A DNA stretch of 64,000 nt from Peptoniphilaceae bacterium (GTDB taxonomy: Bacteria > Bacillota > Clostridia > Tissierellales > Peptoniphilaceae). The DNA lies in NCBI GenBank assembly GCA_902363535.1, contig CABJAE010000001.1:110758-174757 (forward strand). Reading direction: 5' to 3'. How positions within the stretch are numbered: the first letter of the stretch is position 1; each line of letters starts with the position of its first letter. A model generated the notes under the pieces. It saw only the letters and a list, made by a program, of their open reading frames with translations, did not search any database and was not told where the DNA came from. This document shows positions 33,066 through 41,132 of the stretch, piece by piece. The position numbers were made by a program, and so were the translations under genes.

Positions 33066-34920
33066 CTTTACCTCCGTGAAAGTGGTCGTACAGGGATTGT
33101 GCCGCAGCTTTCGTCATGCCGTCCACCGACGCGAGGCTCTCCACATCGGCGGCTTTTATTTTCGAAAGGGATTGAAAGGCCTGCATCAGGGCCTGTTTGC
33201 GCTTGGGCCCGATGCCCGGGATTACGTCCAGCTCCGACTGAAAGCTCGACTTGGACCGCAGGCTCCTATGATAGGTAATGGCGAAGCGGTGGGCTTCTTC
33301 TTGAATTTGGTAGGTGAGGCGATAAATCGGGGAATTTTTTGCCACGCGAATCTCTTCTTTATTGAAGTAAATGCCCCGGGTCTTGTGAAAGTCGTCTTTG
33401 ACGAGGCCCGCCACGGGAATGTCTAAATTCAATTCTTCCAAGACGCTTAGGGCCTGGGTCACCTGCCCCTTTCCTCCGTCCATAAAGATCAGATCGGGGA
33501 ATTTCGCGAAGCCTTTGCTCTCCCCGAGGCCGGCCTTTTCTCTCAGGCCCCGCTTAAAGCGGCGGGTGAGCACTTCCCGTAAGGATGCGTAATCGTCGGG
33601 CCCCACCACGTCTTTTATGCGAAAACGGCGATAATCCGTCTTCTTAGGCAAGCCGTCTTCAAAAACCACCATGGAACCCACGGATTCCACGCCGGAAATA
33701 TTGGAGATATCGTAGGCTTCGATGCGCTGAAGGACGCCTTCCATACCCAAGGCTTCCTGCAATGCTTCCAGTGTATTCTCCACGGTTTTTTGTTTCGTGC
33801 GCATTTGATCGGAATGCTTGTCCAACATGTCGATGGCGTTTTTTCTGACCATGGTCATGATCTGCTTCTTCTCGCCGATTTTCGGCACCACCACATGGAC
33901 ATTGGCGCCTTTTTTCTCCGTGAGCATGGCCTCGATTAATTCCCGCTCGTCGAAGTATTCGTGAACGTAGAGCTTGCCGGGAATGTAGGCGGTGCCGTGG
34001 TAAAACTGGGTGATAAAGGCTTTTAAAAGTTGCCCCGGGCTGTCGCCGTAGGGATTTTCCATAAAGAAATGTTCCCGGCCCATGTTTTTTCCCCGGCGGA
34101 AGAAGAAAATTTGGATGCACACGTCCCGTCCCTGTGCCGCGAGGCCAATGACGTCGAATTCGTCGTCTTTTCCCGCCGCCGTAATGCGCTGCTTTTCCGT
34201 CAAGGTATCGAGGGCCTGAAGCTTGTCCCGAATGGCCGCCGCCTTTTCAAATTCCAGGGCCCTGCTTGCCGCTTTCATCTCCTCTTCCAATTCGTCGATA
34301 AAAGGCACTTTCTTGCCGTCGAGAAAATCCTCGATGCCTGAAATGTAGCCGGTGTAATCGTCGGCGGATACGGCGCCGATGCAGGGGCCGGCGCAGCGAT
34401 GAATGTGGTAGTTTAAACAGGGTCGCACCACGGGATTGGGCTTGGACAGATCCAGCTTGCAGTTTCTTAAGGGAAAGCGCTCGTGGAGAATGTCGATGGC
34501 GGAATTTACCGCCAAGACGTCGGGAAAGGGACCGTAGTAGCGGGCGCCGTCTTTAAGAATGCGCCGCGTCTTCATGAGCCGGGGAAAGGGCTCGTTGGTT
34601 ACTTTAATGTAGGGGTATTGCTTGTCGTCGCGAAGCAAGATATTGTACTTGGGCAAGTATTCTTTGATTAAATTGGATTCCAGAATCAAGGATTCCAATT
34701 CGCTTGAGACGATGATGTATTCGAAGTCTTCGATGTGGGCGACCATGCTTCGCACTTTCTTGTCTTTTTTCCCGTAGGACCCGAAGTACTGCCGCACCCG
34801 TTTTTTTAAATTTTTCGCCTTTCCCACGTAAATAATCTGATCCAGTTTGTTCTTCATTAAGTAGACGCCGGGATCGTCGGGCAAGGTCTTTAATTTTTCT
34901 CGTATGGCTACCTGACTCAT
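33055..34920 (-). CDS. uvrC: Excinuclease ABC subunit C
   Basis: Nuclease subunit of UvrABC nucleotide-excision repair; 621 residues. The GIY-YIG domain fills the first 95 residues (DDPGVYLMK, IIYVGKAKNLKKRV). The UvrB-binding UVR motif is near 203-238 (PFIDELEEEMKAASRALEFEKAAAIRD), followed by the RNase H-like second nuclease domain and helix-hairpin-helix motifs at the end (VIPGIGPKRKQALMQAF). A terminator separates it from the upstream comEA-like gene. Confidence 0.97.
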   Translation of the reverse strand: MSQVAIREKLKTLPDDPGVYLMKNKLDQIIYVGKAKNLKKRVRQYFGSYGKKDKKVRSMVAHIEDFEYIIVSSELESLILESNLIKEYLPKYNILLRDDKQYPYIKVTNEPFPRLMKTRRILKDGARYYGPFPDVLAVNSAIDILHERFPLRNCKLDLSKPNPVVRPCLNYHIHRCAGPCIGAVSADDYTGYISGIEDFLDGKKVPFIDELEEEMKAASRALEFEKAAAIRDKLQALDTLTEKQRITAAGKDDEFDVIGLAAQGRDVCIQIFFFRRGKNMGREHFFMENPYGDSPGQLLKAFITQFYHGTAYIPGKLYVHEYFDERELIEAMLTEKKGANVHVVVPKIGEKKQIMTMVRKNAIDMLDKHSDQMRTKQKTVENTLEALQEALGMEGVLQRIEAYDISNISGVESVGSMVVFEDGLPKKTDYRRFRIKDVVGPDDYASLREVLTRRFKRGLREKAGLGESKGFAKFPDLIFMDGGKGQVTQALSVLEELNLDIPVAGLVKDDFHKTRGIYFNKEEIRVAKNSPIYRLTYQIQEEAHRFAITYHRSLRSKSSFQSELDVIPGIGPKRKQALMQAFQSLSKIKAADVESLASVDGMTKAAAQSLYDHFHGGKDEQ

Positions 34921-34941
34921 GACACGCTCCTGGAAACTAGC

Positions 34942-34970
34942 AAAAAACTGACCCCGTCGGTCAGTTTTAA
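34942..34970 (-). terminator. Terminator after the comEA-like gene
   Basis: AAAACTGACC / GGTCAGTTTT stem with a five-base loop and a following T run on the minus strand. It ends the obgE-to-comEA run just before uvrC. Confidence 0.85.
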
Positions 34971-35581
34971 AGTTGAATATTATTTTTTAAGCTTTCAAAG
35001 GTCTTGTCGCCGATGCCCGGCACTTCTTTTAAATCCTCCACGGCGGTAAATGGATGGGCCGTGCGGTATTCGATAATTTTATCGGCGGTTTTTTCGCCGA
35101 CGCCGGGTAAGGTCATCAGGTCCTCTTTCGAACCGTTTTGTATGCTCACCGGTCCTTTTGCGGCGGGAGATGCCCCGGGCGCAGAAACGGCCGGAGCTTG
35201 TTCGCCGACTTTAGGGATGTAAAGTTTTTCCTCGTCATTGAGCTTTTTCGCCAGATTAATTTGCGAGGTGTCGGCATTTCCCACGATGCCGCCCGCCGCC
35301 GTGATGCCGTCTTTTACTCGGGCGCCTTTTTCCAGTTCGTAAAGGCCCGGATTTTTTACGGCGCCGCCGATGTCCACGTAGATGGCGGAGCCGATGCCTT
35401 CTTCCGCAGCAGGGGCCGCCTCTTTCTTAAAATTGGCCCGGGAAACTTCGTCACTTTCAATGACGAAGGACGGTTCATCGGTCCCCTCCGCCTTCAGGCG
35501 AAAATGGTAATAGGACACGGTGAGGACCAGCAAGCAGAGGAAAACAAAGGCCAGCACCTTTTCCCGATCGGTGAGCTTCAT
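34967..35581 (-). CDS. ComEA-like DNA-binding protein (SLBB plus helix-hairpin-helix)
   Basis: 204 residues. One N-terminal membrane span (VLAFVFLCLLVLTVSYYHF) is followed by an SLBB domain (YVDIGGAVKNPGLYELEKG, residues about 68-125), a low-complexity Ala/Pro linker and a C-terminal pair of helix-hairpin-helix motifs (LMTLPGVGEKTADKIIEYR and EVPGIGDKTFESLK). This is the ComEA layout, the surface DNA receptor for transformation. No comEC is adjacent, so competence is not established by this locus. Confidence 0.85.
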   Translation of the reverse strand: MKLTDREKVLAFVFLCLLVLTVSYYHFRLKAEGTDEPSFVIESDEVSRANFKKEAAPAAEEGIGSAIYVDIGGAVKNPGLYELEKGARVKDGITAAGGIVGNADTSQINLAKKLNDEEKLYIPKVGEQAPAVSAPGASPAAKGPVSIQNGSKEDLMTLPGVGEKTADKIIEYRTAHPFTAVEDLKEVPGIGDKTFESLKNNIQL

Positions 35582-35597
35582 AAGATCTCCGTGGGCG

Positions 35598-35972
35598 TTA
35601 CTTTACGCGCGCAATGGCTTCGGCTTCGATGACCACGTTTTTCGGAAGGGCGGTGACGGCGACGCAACTGCGGGCCGGCTTGTGATCCGTGAAAAATTCT
35701 CCATACACTTCGTTGATATCGGCGAATTGGCCCATGTCCAAAATAAAGAGATTCACCTTCATGACGTGGTTTAAATCGGAACCAGACGCTTCGAGAAGAT
35801 TCTTTACATTCGTAAGGCATTGGCGGGTAGCTTCTTTAATATCGGTTTTGACTTCTCCGGTTTTCGGATCCACGGGAATTTGGCCCGATAAGTACACGAC
35901 GCCGCCGTCTTCTACGGCTTGGGAATAGGGGCCGATGGCCGCCACGGTCTTGTCCGTTTGAATCATTTTCAT
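35598..35972 (-). CDS. ridA: RidA/YjgF-family enamine/imine deaminase
   Basis: 124-residue trimer-forming protein that hydrolyses reactive enamine/imine intermediates released by PLP enzymes such as threonine dehydratase. The family markers are all present: AIGPYSQAV near residue 14, VYLSGQIPVDPKTGE near 32, and the substrate Arg in PARSCVAVTALPKNVVIEAEAIA near 102. It overlaps rsfS by 4 bp (ATGA). Why it sits in a ribosome-biogenesis run is not obvious. Confidence 0.93.
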   Translation of the reverse strand: MKMIQTDKTVAAIGPYSQAVEDGGVVYLSGQIPVDPKTGEVKTDIKEATRQCLTNVKNLLEASGSDLNHVMKVNLFILDMGQFADINEVYGEFFTDHKPARSCVAVTALPKNVVIEAEAIARVK

Positions 35973-36325
35973 TGCTCTTCCTCACTTTTTCGATTGTCTT
36001 TGCTCCACAAGCGTTCCAAATTGTAGAATTCACGCATATCCCGGTGGAAAATATGCACGATCACGTCGCCGTAATCCAAAATAATCCAGCGGGACTGGCC
36101 GTTGCCTTCGTGATGGTAGGTGTGGTAGCCCGCCTCGGCCATTTTGTCTTCCACTTCTTCGGCGATGGCGTTTAATTGAGGTGTCGAGCCGCCACTAATA
36201 ATGACAAAGTAATCGGCGATGGCCGTCATGTCCCGAATATCCAGGGTTTGAATATCCGCACCGCCTCTGGCATCGGCGCTTTTTTCGATAATATCTAACA
36301 TGGCTTGAATATTGTCTTTGCTCAT
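35969..36325 (-). CDS. rsfS: Ribosomal silencing factor RsfS
   Basis: Binds ribosomal protein L14 and blocks subunit joining when nutrients are scarce. 118 residues, typical. It has the family block IQTLDIRDMTAIADYFVIISGGSTPQ (residues about 23-48) and the C-terminal HEGNGQSRWIILDYGDVIVHIFHRDMREFYNLERLW pattern. It is in the common nadD-yqeK-(LCP)-rsfS order. Confidence 0.95.
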   Translation of the reverse strand: MSKDNIQAMLDIIEKSADARGGADIQTLDIRDMTAIADYFVIISGGSTPQLNAIAEEVEDKMAEAGYHTYHHEGNGQSRWIILDYGDVIVHIFHRDMREFYNLERLWSKDNRKSEEEQ

Positions 36326-36354
36326 AATTACCTCCTTGTTCTATTCGTACCCTA

Positions 36355-37254
36355 TTACTTCTGCTTTACGTTCATCTTGTAGAATAATTGATCCGTGCCG
36401 TCGAAATCCACGATGTAGTAGCTCAGGCCGCCAATCATATCCGCCGTGCCGGGGATCGTCGCCGTTTGGAGATTTTCCTCGCCGATGGAGACCATGGTCA
36501 GCCCCATGCGGGACACCTTCGACATGGGCATATTGCTCGTCGTGTTGTCCATGTAGCTTACCAGAAGAGACGGCGCGTGGAGTACGCCTTTGGAGCTTTT
36601 CACCTTTTGTATAAAGGCGGACATAAAAGCCTGTTGCGCCTTCACGCGATCCAGGTCGGCGTTTTTATAGCCTTTTCTGAAACGCAGAAATTGCATGGCC
36701 TGATCGCCGTTTAAATGTTGCCGGCCTTCTTTCAGATGAATGGAAAGGGGCGGATCCGCCGAGGGATCTTCGTAGTCCATGTCCATGGGCACGTAGACGT
36801 CGACGCCGTCCACGATGTCCACCACGTCTTTGACGAAGGCGTAGTCCACGACGATGTAATAGGGAATGTTCAAATCAAAGTTTTCATTGACGGTTTTAAG
36901 GGCCAGGTCGGCCTTGCCGTAGGCGTAGGCGTGATTTAATTTCGTCTTGCCGTGATCCTCGATTTTTACCCGGGAGTCCCGAGGCAGAGAAATCAACGAC
37001 GCCGACTTCTTCTCCCCGTCCACGTCCAAGACCATCATCACGTCGCTTCGTGTATTTTCCGCCTTCTTCGAATTCAAACTGTCCACGCCGATTAAGAGAA
37101 CCTGGAATTTTTCGTTGCTGTTTTTTAAATCGCTGATCCAGGTCTTCGCCTCGGAATCGTCGCCCATGCTGGTGTAAAAATTCAGGGCGAGGACGCCGAC
37201 AAAGACGATCAGCAGCGTGAGGAAAAATCCTCGAAAGAAACTCTTCATCTTCAT
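36355..37254 (-). CDS. LytR-CpsA-Psr family cell-wall glycopolymer ligase
   Basis: LCP proteins attach wall teichoic acid or other polymers to peptidoglycan outside the membrane. 299 residues with one N-terminal membrane anchor (GFFLTLLIVFVGVLALNF) and the LCP domain: LLIGVDSLN, RSDVMMVLDVD, SLPRDSRVKI and MQFLRFRKGY with the catalytic Arg residues. Overlaps yqeK by 4 bp. Confidence 0.92.
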   Translation of the reverse strand: MKMKSFFRGFFLTLLIVFVGVLALNFYTSMGDDSEAKTWISDLKNSNEKFQVLLIGVDSLNSKKAENTRSDVMMVLDVDGEKKSASLISLPRDSRVKIEDHGKTKLNHAYAYGKADLALKTVNENFDLNIPYYIVVDYAFVKDVVDIVDGVDVYVPMDMDYEDPSADPPLSIHLKEGRQHLNGDQAMQFLRFRKGYKNADLDRVKAQQAFMSAFIQKVKSSKGVLHAPSLLVSYMDNTTSNMPMSKVSRMGLTMVSIGEENLQTATIPGTADMIGGLSYYIVDFDGTDQLFYKMNVKQK

Positions 37255-37808
37255 TTCTCCATGTAATCATTGTAACAGCGGACGGTGTCTAAATGGACGG
37301 CGGTGCCTTGCTTAATGAGAAAAAGTAAATTGCCCTGCAAGGACGCGGCCATGGCTTCTTTAAGATCGGCCTCGGCTTTTTTTCGCAGGTCGTCTACGCC
37401 GTCGAAATTTCGCATGGGCTCCAGGTAATCAGCCAAAAACACCACCTCTTCCACCGGCGACATGTTCTCCGTGCCCGTGGTGTGGTAGCGAATGGCCCGA
37501 AGGATTTCTTCATCTTCGATGCCGTAGTCGACTCGCGCCGCCTCCGCCGCCACGTAGGCGTGGAGCACTTGAGGAAAGGCTTTAAAGCTATCCAGATCCT
37601 TTACGTTCAGGCGCTCGGCCTCTTTCCACAAACGCGCATTGTCTTTGTATTTGCAAATGTCGTGAAACAAAGCTGCGGTGCGGGCCTTTTCCACGTCCAC
37701 GCCGTGAATTTTCGCGAGCTTTTCCGCCGTTTCCGTGACGCGAAGAATATGCTTGTAGCGTTTTTCGCCGATGGCATCGACGATTTGATCAAATGCAGGC
37801 GCTTTCAA
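37251..37808 (-). CDS. yqeK: HD-domain nucleotide hydrolase YqeK
   Basis: 185-residue HD-superfamily protein; YqeK proteins cleave diadenosine tetraphosphate. Metal ligands are visible as HILRVTETAEKLA, AALFHDICKY and the later HAYVAAEAA and IRYHTTGT. It overlaps nadD and the LCP gene by 4 bp each, the usual genomic partner order in Firmicutes. Confidence 0.93.
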   Translation of the reverse strand: MKAPAFDQIVDAIGEKRYKHILRVTETAEKLAKIHGVDVEKARTAALFHDICKYKDNARLWKEAERLNVKDLDSFKAFPQVLHAYVAAEAARVDYGIEDEEILRAIRYHTTGTENMSPVEEVVFLADYLEPMRNFDGVDDLRKKAEADLKEAMAASLQGNLLFLIKQGTAVHLDTVRCYNDYMEK

Positions 37809-38413
37809 TAGATGTAAAACCTCTTTTTCCTAATGTAGGCCATGACATTGTCGGGAATAAAATACTTTACCGACTTGCCTTGGCGTATGCGATTTCTCAA
37901 CGTTGTGGACGATATCTCCAAGAGGGGCGTGTCGATTAATACCACATTGGCGTTATAGGTCGTCTTCAGGTAACGAATCTCTTCGCGAATGGCCTCTTTT
38001 GTAATGGCCCCGTCCCCCGGGCGCACGGCCACGGCGAATTGCGTCAGCCCCGCCAGGTCGCCGAAGCGCTTCCAGGTCTTTAAATCCTGTAAAATATCGG
38101 ATCCCAAAAAGAAGTAGAATTCCGCATCCGGATAAATTGCCTTCAGCGCCAAGAGGGTGTCCACGGAATAGGTAGTGGTTGTCTTTGTCACTTCCAGATC
38201 CGACGTTTCGAAATAGTAATTCCCCGCCACGGCGAGATCCACCATTTTCAGGCGCTCCTTGGCGGTAACGGAGTAGTCCCGCTTGTGGGGGGCGTTGCCC
38301 GTAGGAATAAACAAGACCTTGTTTAAGCCCAAATGGGCCCGCATGTACTCGCTCATCATTAAGTGGCCCATGTGGATGGGATTAAAGGAGCCGCCCATGA
38401 TCCCGATTTTCAT
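37805..38413 (-). CDS. nadD: Nicotinate-nucleotide adenylyltransferase
   Basis: Makes deamido-NAD from nicotinate mononucleotide and ATP in NAD synthesis. 202 residues. The nucleotidyltransferase motifs are GGSFNPIHMGHLM near residue 7 and ISSTTLRNRIRQG near 169. YFFLGSDILQDL is the middle block. Slots between yhbY and yqeK. Confidence 0.95.
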   Translation of the reverse strand: MKIGIMGGSFNPIHMGHLMMSEYMRAHLGLNKVLFIPTGNAPHKRDYSVTAKERLKMVDLAVAGNYYFETSDLEVTKTTTTYSVDTLLALKAIYPDAEFYFFLGSDILQDLKTWKRFGDLAGLTQFAVAVRPGDGAITKEAIREEIRYLKTTYNANVVLIDTPLLEISSTTLRNRIRQGKSVKYFIPDNVMAYIRKKRFYIY

Positions 38414-38415
38414 AC

Positions 38416-38706
38416 TTACTCCAGAACGATCACGGGGTCATCTTTGGCGGGGCGGTAGAGGGTGAGCTTGCTGCCGATGCCCTGAACGAATTCCGCATGT
38501 AAGGCCTCGGTAAGTACCGCTGCCGCTTCATTTAAATCCACCGCCGTATTTTGCAAGAGGGCGATTTTCACCAACTCGTGGTCTTCCAGCAATTGATCGA
38601 TCTGCTCGATCACACCTGGCGTAATGCCGTTTTTTCCGATTTGCATCAACGGCTTCATGCCGTGTGAAAGGCGCTTCAGCTGCGCCCGTTGTTTTCCTGT
38701 AATCAT
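38416..38706 (-). CDS. yhbY: RNA-binding protein YhbY (CRM domain)
   Basis: Small CRM-domain protein that associates with the large ribosomal subunit. The start is the ATG at 38706 (MITGKQRAQLK), with GGGAG five bases upstream; a longer frame to 38760 would overlap obgE and lacks a ribosome site. About 96 residues. GKNGITPGVIEQIDQLLEDHELVKIALLQ is the diagnostic CRM block with its GxxG loop. It begins 7 bp after the obgE stop. Confidence 0.93.
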   Translation of the reverse strand: MITGKQRAQLKRLSHGMKPLMQIGKNGITPGVIEQIDQLLEDHELVKIALLQNTAVDLNEAAAVLTEALHAEFVQGIGSKLTLYRPAKDDPVIVLE

Positions 38707-38713
38707 AAACTCC

Positions 38714-39985
38714 CTACTCGAAAAATTCAAATTCATAATCCGCAATAAAAACGGACTCACCTTCTTCTATGCCCAGCTCACGAAGCTTGTCGATGACGCC
38801 GTTTTTCCTGAGGTTTTCTTGGAAATACCGCAGGGAATCCCGGTCGTCGAAGAAGGTGGAGCCCAAGAGGCGCTCGATGTACGGCCCGTCCACGATGTAG
38901 CGGCCGTTTTCTTTTCTCACCGAAATGCCCGGTTCCCGCTCTTCTTCTTCCACATAGTATTCTTCGTCCAAGCTGTCGTATTCGATGTCCGTGTTTTGAA
39001 GCACCTCATAGACTTTAAAGAGCATGGGCTGAATGTCTTTGGTGGTGGCGGCGGATCCGGAAAAGACGGTGTAGCCGCGCCCTTCCAATTCCTCCCTGAG
39101 CGCAGGTTCTCTCTCCTGTGCCTCGGGCAGGTCCATTTTATTGATAAAGACGATTTGTGCCTTGTCTTTTAAGGCGATGTTGTACCCTTCAAGCTCCCGA
39201 TTAATGGCCTCGAAATCCTCCAGAGGATCCCGATAGTAGGCGCCGCTTCCGTCCAAAACGTGAATCAACACGCCGCTGCGCTCCACGTGGCGCAAAAAGT
39301 CGTGGCCCAGGCCCACGCCTTCCGAGGCCCCTTCGATGAGTCCCGGAATGTCCGCACACACGAAGCTCTTCCCCGGGCCCAAGTAGACCACGCCTAAATT
39401 CGGCGAGAGCGTCGTAAATTCGTAATTGGCGATTTTCGGCTTCGCACTTGAAATCACGGAAAGCAAGGTGGATTTGCCCACATTGGGAAAGCCCACCAGG
39501 CCCACGTCGGCGAGAAGCTTCAGTTCCAAAACGATGGTTCGCTCCTGGCCTTTAAAGCCCATTTGCGCAAAGGTCGGGGCCTGACGGGTGCTGGTCGTAT
39601 AGCGGGCGTTGCCCTTGCCGCCGCCGCCCCCTTGGGCGATGACGAAGCGTTGGCCCGCTTCCTTCATGTCGACGATGATTTTATTCGTCTTTTCGTCCCG
39701 CACCAAGGTGCCCACGGGAACATTTAAAATAATGTCTTCGGCATCGGCGCCGAATTGTTTTTTGCTGCGGCCGTTTTGTCCATTTTCCGCCTTGTACACG
39801 CGCTTGTAGCGAAAATCCATGAGCGTCCGCATATTCTCATCGGCAAAGAGCACGACACTTCCGCCGCGCCCGCCGTCGCCGCCGGCCGGTCCCCCGGCGG
39901 GAACGTACTTTTCTCTGCGCCAAGCCACGGCGCCGTCGCCGCCATTGCCGGCTTTTACCGTAATGGTACATAAATCGACAAACAT
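38714..39985 (-). CDS. obgE: GTPase ObgE/CgtA
   Basis: Essential GTPase of 50S ribosome assembly and stress signalling. 423 residues. The glycine-rich Obg fold fills residues 1-158 (GGDGGRGGSVVLFAD, ENGQNGRSKKQFG). The G domain has GFPNVGKST near 166, DIPGLIEGASEGVGLGHDFLRH and INKMD. A C-terminal OCT domain ends the protein. First gene of the eight-gene run ending at the comEA-like gene. A TATAAT at 40014-40009 is a possible -10. Confidence 0.97.
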   Translation of the reverse strand: MFVDLCTITVKAGNGGDGAVAWRREKYVPAGGPAGGDGGRGGSVVLFADENMRTLMDFRYKRVYKAENGQNGRSKKQFGADAEDIILNVPVGTLVRDEKTNKIIVDMKEAGQRFVIAQGGGGGKGNARYTTSTRQAPTFAQMGFKGQERTIVLELKLLADVGLVGFPNVGKSTLLSVISSAKPKIANYEFTTLSPNLGVVYLGPGKSFVCADIPGLIEGASEGVGLGHDFLRHVERSGVLIHVLDGSGAYYRDPLEDFEAINRELEGYNIALKDKAQIVFINKMDLPEAQEREPALREELEGRGYTVFSGSAATTKDIQPMLFKVYEVLQNTDIEYDSLDEEYYVEEEEREPGISVRKENGRYIVDGPYIERLLGSTFFDDRDSLRYFQENLRKNGVIDKLRELGIEEGESVFIADYEFEFFE

Positions 39986-40061
39986 CTCACACCCCCAGTA
40001 TGATTGGTATTATATCACAGTCCGTTTTATGAAAAGATCTCCCATGTCTAAACTCTGTATA

Positions 40062-40093
40062 AGAAAAAATAAACCGCAGATTTCTCTGCGGTT
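40062..40093 (-). terminator. Terminator after rpmA
   Basis: AACCGCAGA / TCTGCGGTT stem with a short loop, then TATTTTTT on the minus strand, a few bases after the rpmA stop. Confidence 0.88.
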
Positions 40094-40097
40094 TCTC

Positions 40098-40388
40098 TTA
40101 TGCTAATTCTTCTACGGGAAGAACGTTAACTACTTTTTTCTTTTTTCCACGACTTTCAAAGGAAACGCGTCCGTCGGCGGTGGCGAACAATGTGTCGTCG
40201 CTACCGATTCCTACGTTTAACCCGGGATGAATCTTCGTGCCTCTTTGGCGTACGAGAATGTTGCCGGCTAATACGTGTTGACCGTCGCCTCTCTTCACGC
40301 CGAGACGTTTCGATTCGGAGTCGCGACCGTTTTTAGAACTACCCATTCCCTTCTTCGAAGAGAAGAGTTCAAGTGTAAACAGAATCAT
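40098..40388 (-). CDS. rpmA: 50S ribosomal protein L27 with cleavable N-terminal extension
   Basis: 96 residues. The mature L27 begins after the Firmicute-type extension MILFTLELF; the following [21 protein letters not shown] is the normal L27 start. In Staphylococcus the cysteine protease Prp removes such an extension (LQFF/A). Here the gene for Prp is directly upstream and ends in TAGATG with this start. Role: stabilises tRNA ends at the peptidyl-transferase centre. Confidence 0.97.
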   Translation of the reverse strand: MILFTLELFSSKKGMGSSKNGRDSESKRLGVKRGDGQHVLAGNILVRQRGTKIHPGLNVGIGSDDTLFATADGRVSFESRGKKKKVVNVLPVEELA

Positions 40389-40718
40389 CTAAACCTCCTG
40401 AGTCTCTATTTTAATGTAATTTTCGTATGCACCTTCGATGGCATTTAAGCCTACGACCATAGAACGAAACAAAAGCTCCGTTTCATGGGACACAACCTCC
40501 TCCGGCAGGCGGATGCTGACATAAGCTTCCGACTGTTCGAAGGCCATGGTGTCTTCGTCGATAGAAAGCAAATCTTCCATGGATAAAACACAGGTCAAGG
40601 TGAGGGCACTGACGCCGTGACAGACGATTTCGCCTACCTCGTCTCCCTCTCCCGCGTGATTGTTCGCCGAAAATCCGAGGATTTTTCCGCGGCGGACAAA
40701 TAGAGTGACCGTTGTCAT
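40389..40718 (-). CDS. prp: Ribosomal-processing cysteine protease Prp
   Basis: Cleaves the N-terminal extension of L27. 109 residues. The catalytic pair is visible as His21 (NNHAGEGDEVGE) and Cys33 (IVCHGVSAL). The family usually has GHA and VCAAVS, so Asn-His and Cys-His-Gly are mild variants. It overlaps the rplU stop by one base and abuts rpmA; the rplU-prp-rpmA order is the standard one. Confidence 0.93.
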   Translation of the reverse strand: MTTVTLFVRRGKILGFSANNHAGEGDEVGEIVCHGVSALTLTCVLSMEDLLSIDEDTMAFEQSEAYVSIRLPEEVVSHETELLFRSMVVGLNAIEGAYENYIKIETQEV

Positions 40719-41026
40719 TACGCCAAGGATCCGATTTCTACCAGTGTATACGGTTGACGATGGCCACGCTTAATGCGTTCGTTTTTCTTCGCTTTGAATT
40801 TATAAACAATAACCTTTTTGTCTTTGGCTTGTTTTAAAACTTTCGCTTCGACTTTGGCATCGGCGACGTAGGGCTTACCTACATTCACACTGCCGTCTTT
40901 TGCGACGAGAAGCACCTTGTCAAAAGTGACGGCATCTCCTTCGTTGGCATCGAGCTTTTCTACTTTCACCAAGTCGCCTTCGCGAACGGTGTATTGCTTT
41001 CCGCCGGTTTCAATAACTGCGTACAT
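40718..41026 (-). CDS. rplU: 50S ribosomal protein L21
   Basis: 102 residues, normal length. It begins [12 protein letters not shown] and ends with the conserved [13 protein letters not shown] block. First gene of the L21-Prp-L27 operon, behind a structured leader that can hide its ribosome site. Confidence 0.97.
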   Translation of the reverse strand: MYAVIETGGKQYTVREGDLVKVEKLDANEGDAVTFDKVLLVAKDGSVNVGKPYVADAKVEAKVLKQAKDKKVIVYKFKAKKNERIKRGHRQPYTLVEIGSLA

Positions 41027-41100
41027 TGTAGCACCTCCTCTTTACAAGACTCGCCCCGATAGGTGCTATGCTTTTTACCTATAAGGTGCGGTTACATCAG
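41027..41100 (-). ncRNA. L21 leader (autoregulatory mRNA leader)
   Basis: The 5' leader contains ATAGGT..ACCTAT, able to form a hairpin. It also contains AGCACCT, which can instead pair perfectly with AGGTGCT overlapping the ribosome site of rplU. The two pairings compete for the same segment. Position and strings fit the L21 leader element of Firmicutes, where L21 is thought to control its own operon. Confidence 0.7.
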
Positions 41101-41103
41101 AGT

Positions 41104-41132
41104 ATATTACCACATATGGTAGTGAATTACAA
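41104..41132 (-). promoter_or_regulatory. Promoter of rplU-prp-rpmA
   Basis: TTGTAA (41132-41127), 17 bp, TAATAT (41109-41104) on the minus strand. The -35 overlaps the stop codon of the RNase G gene. Confidence 0.6.
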
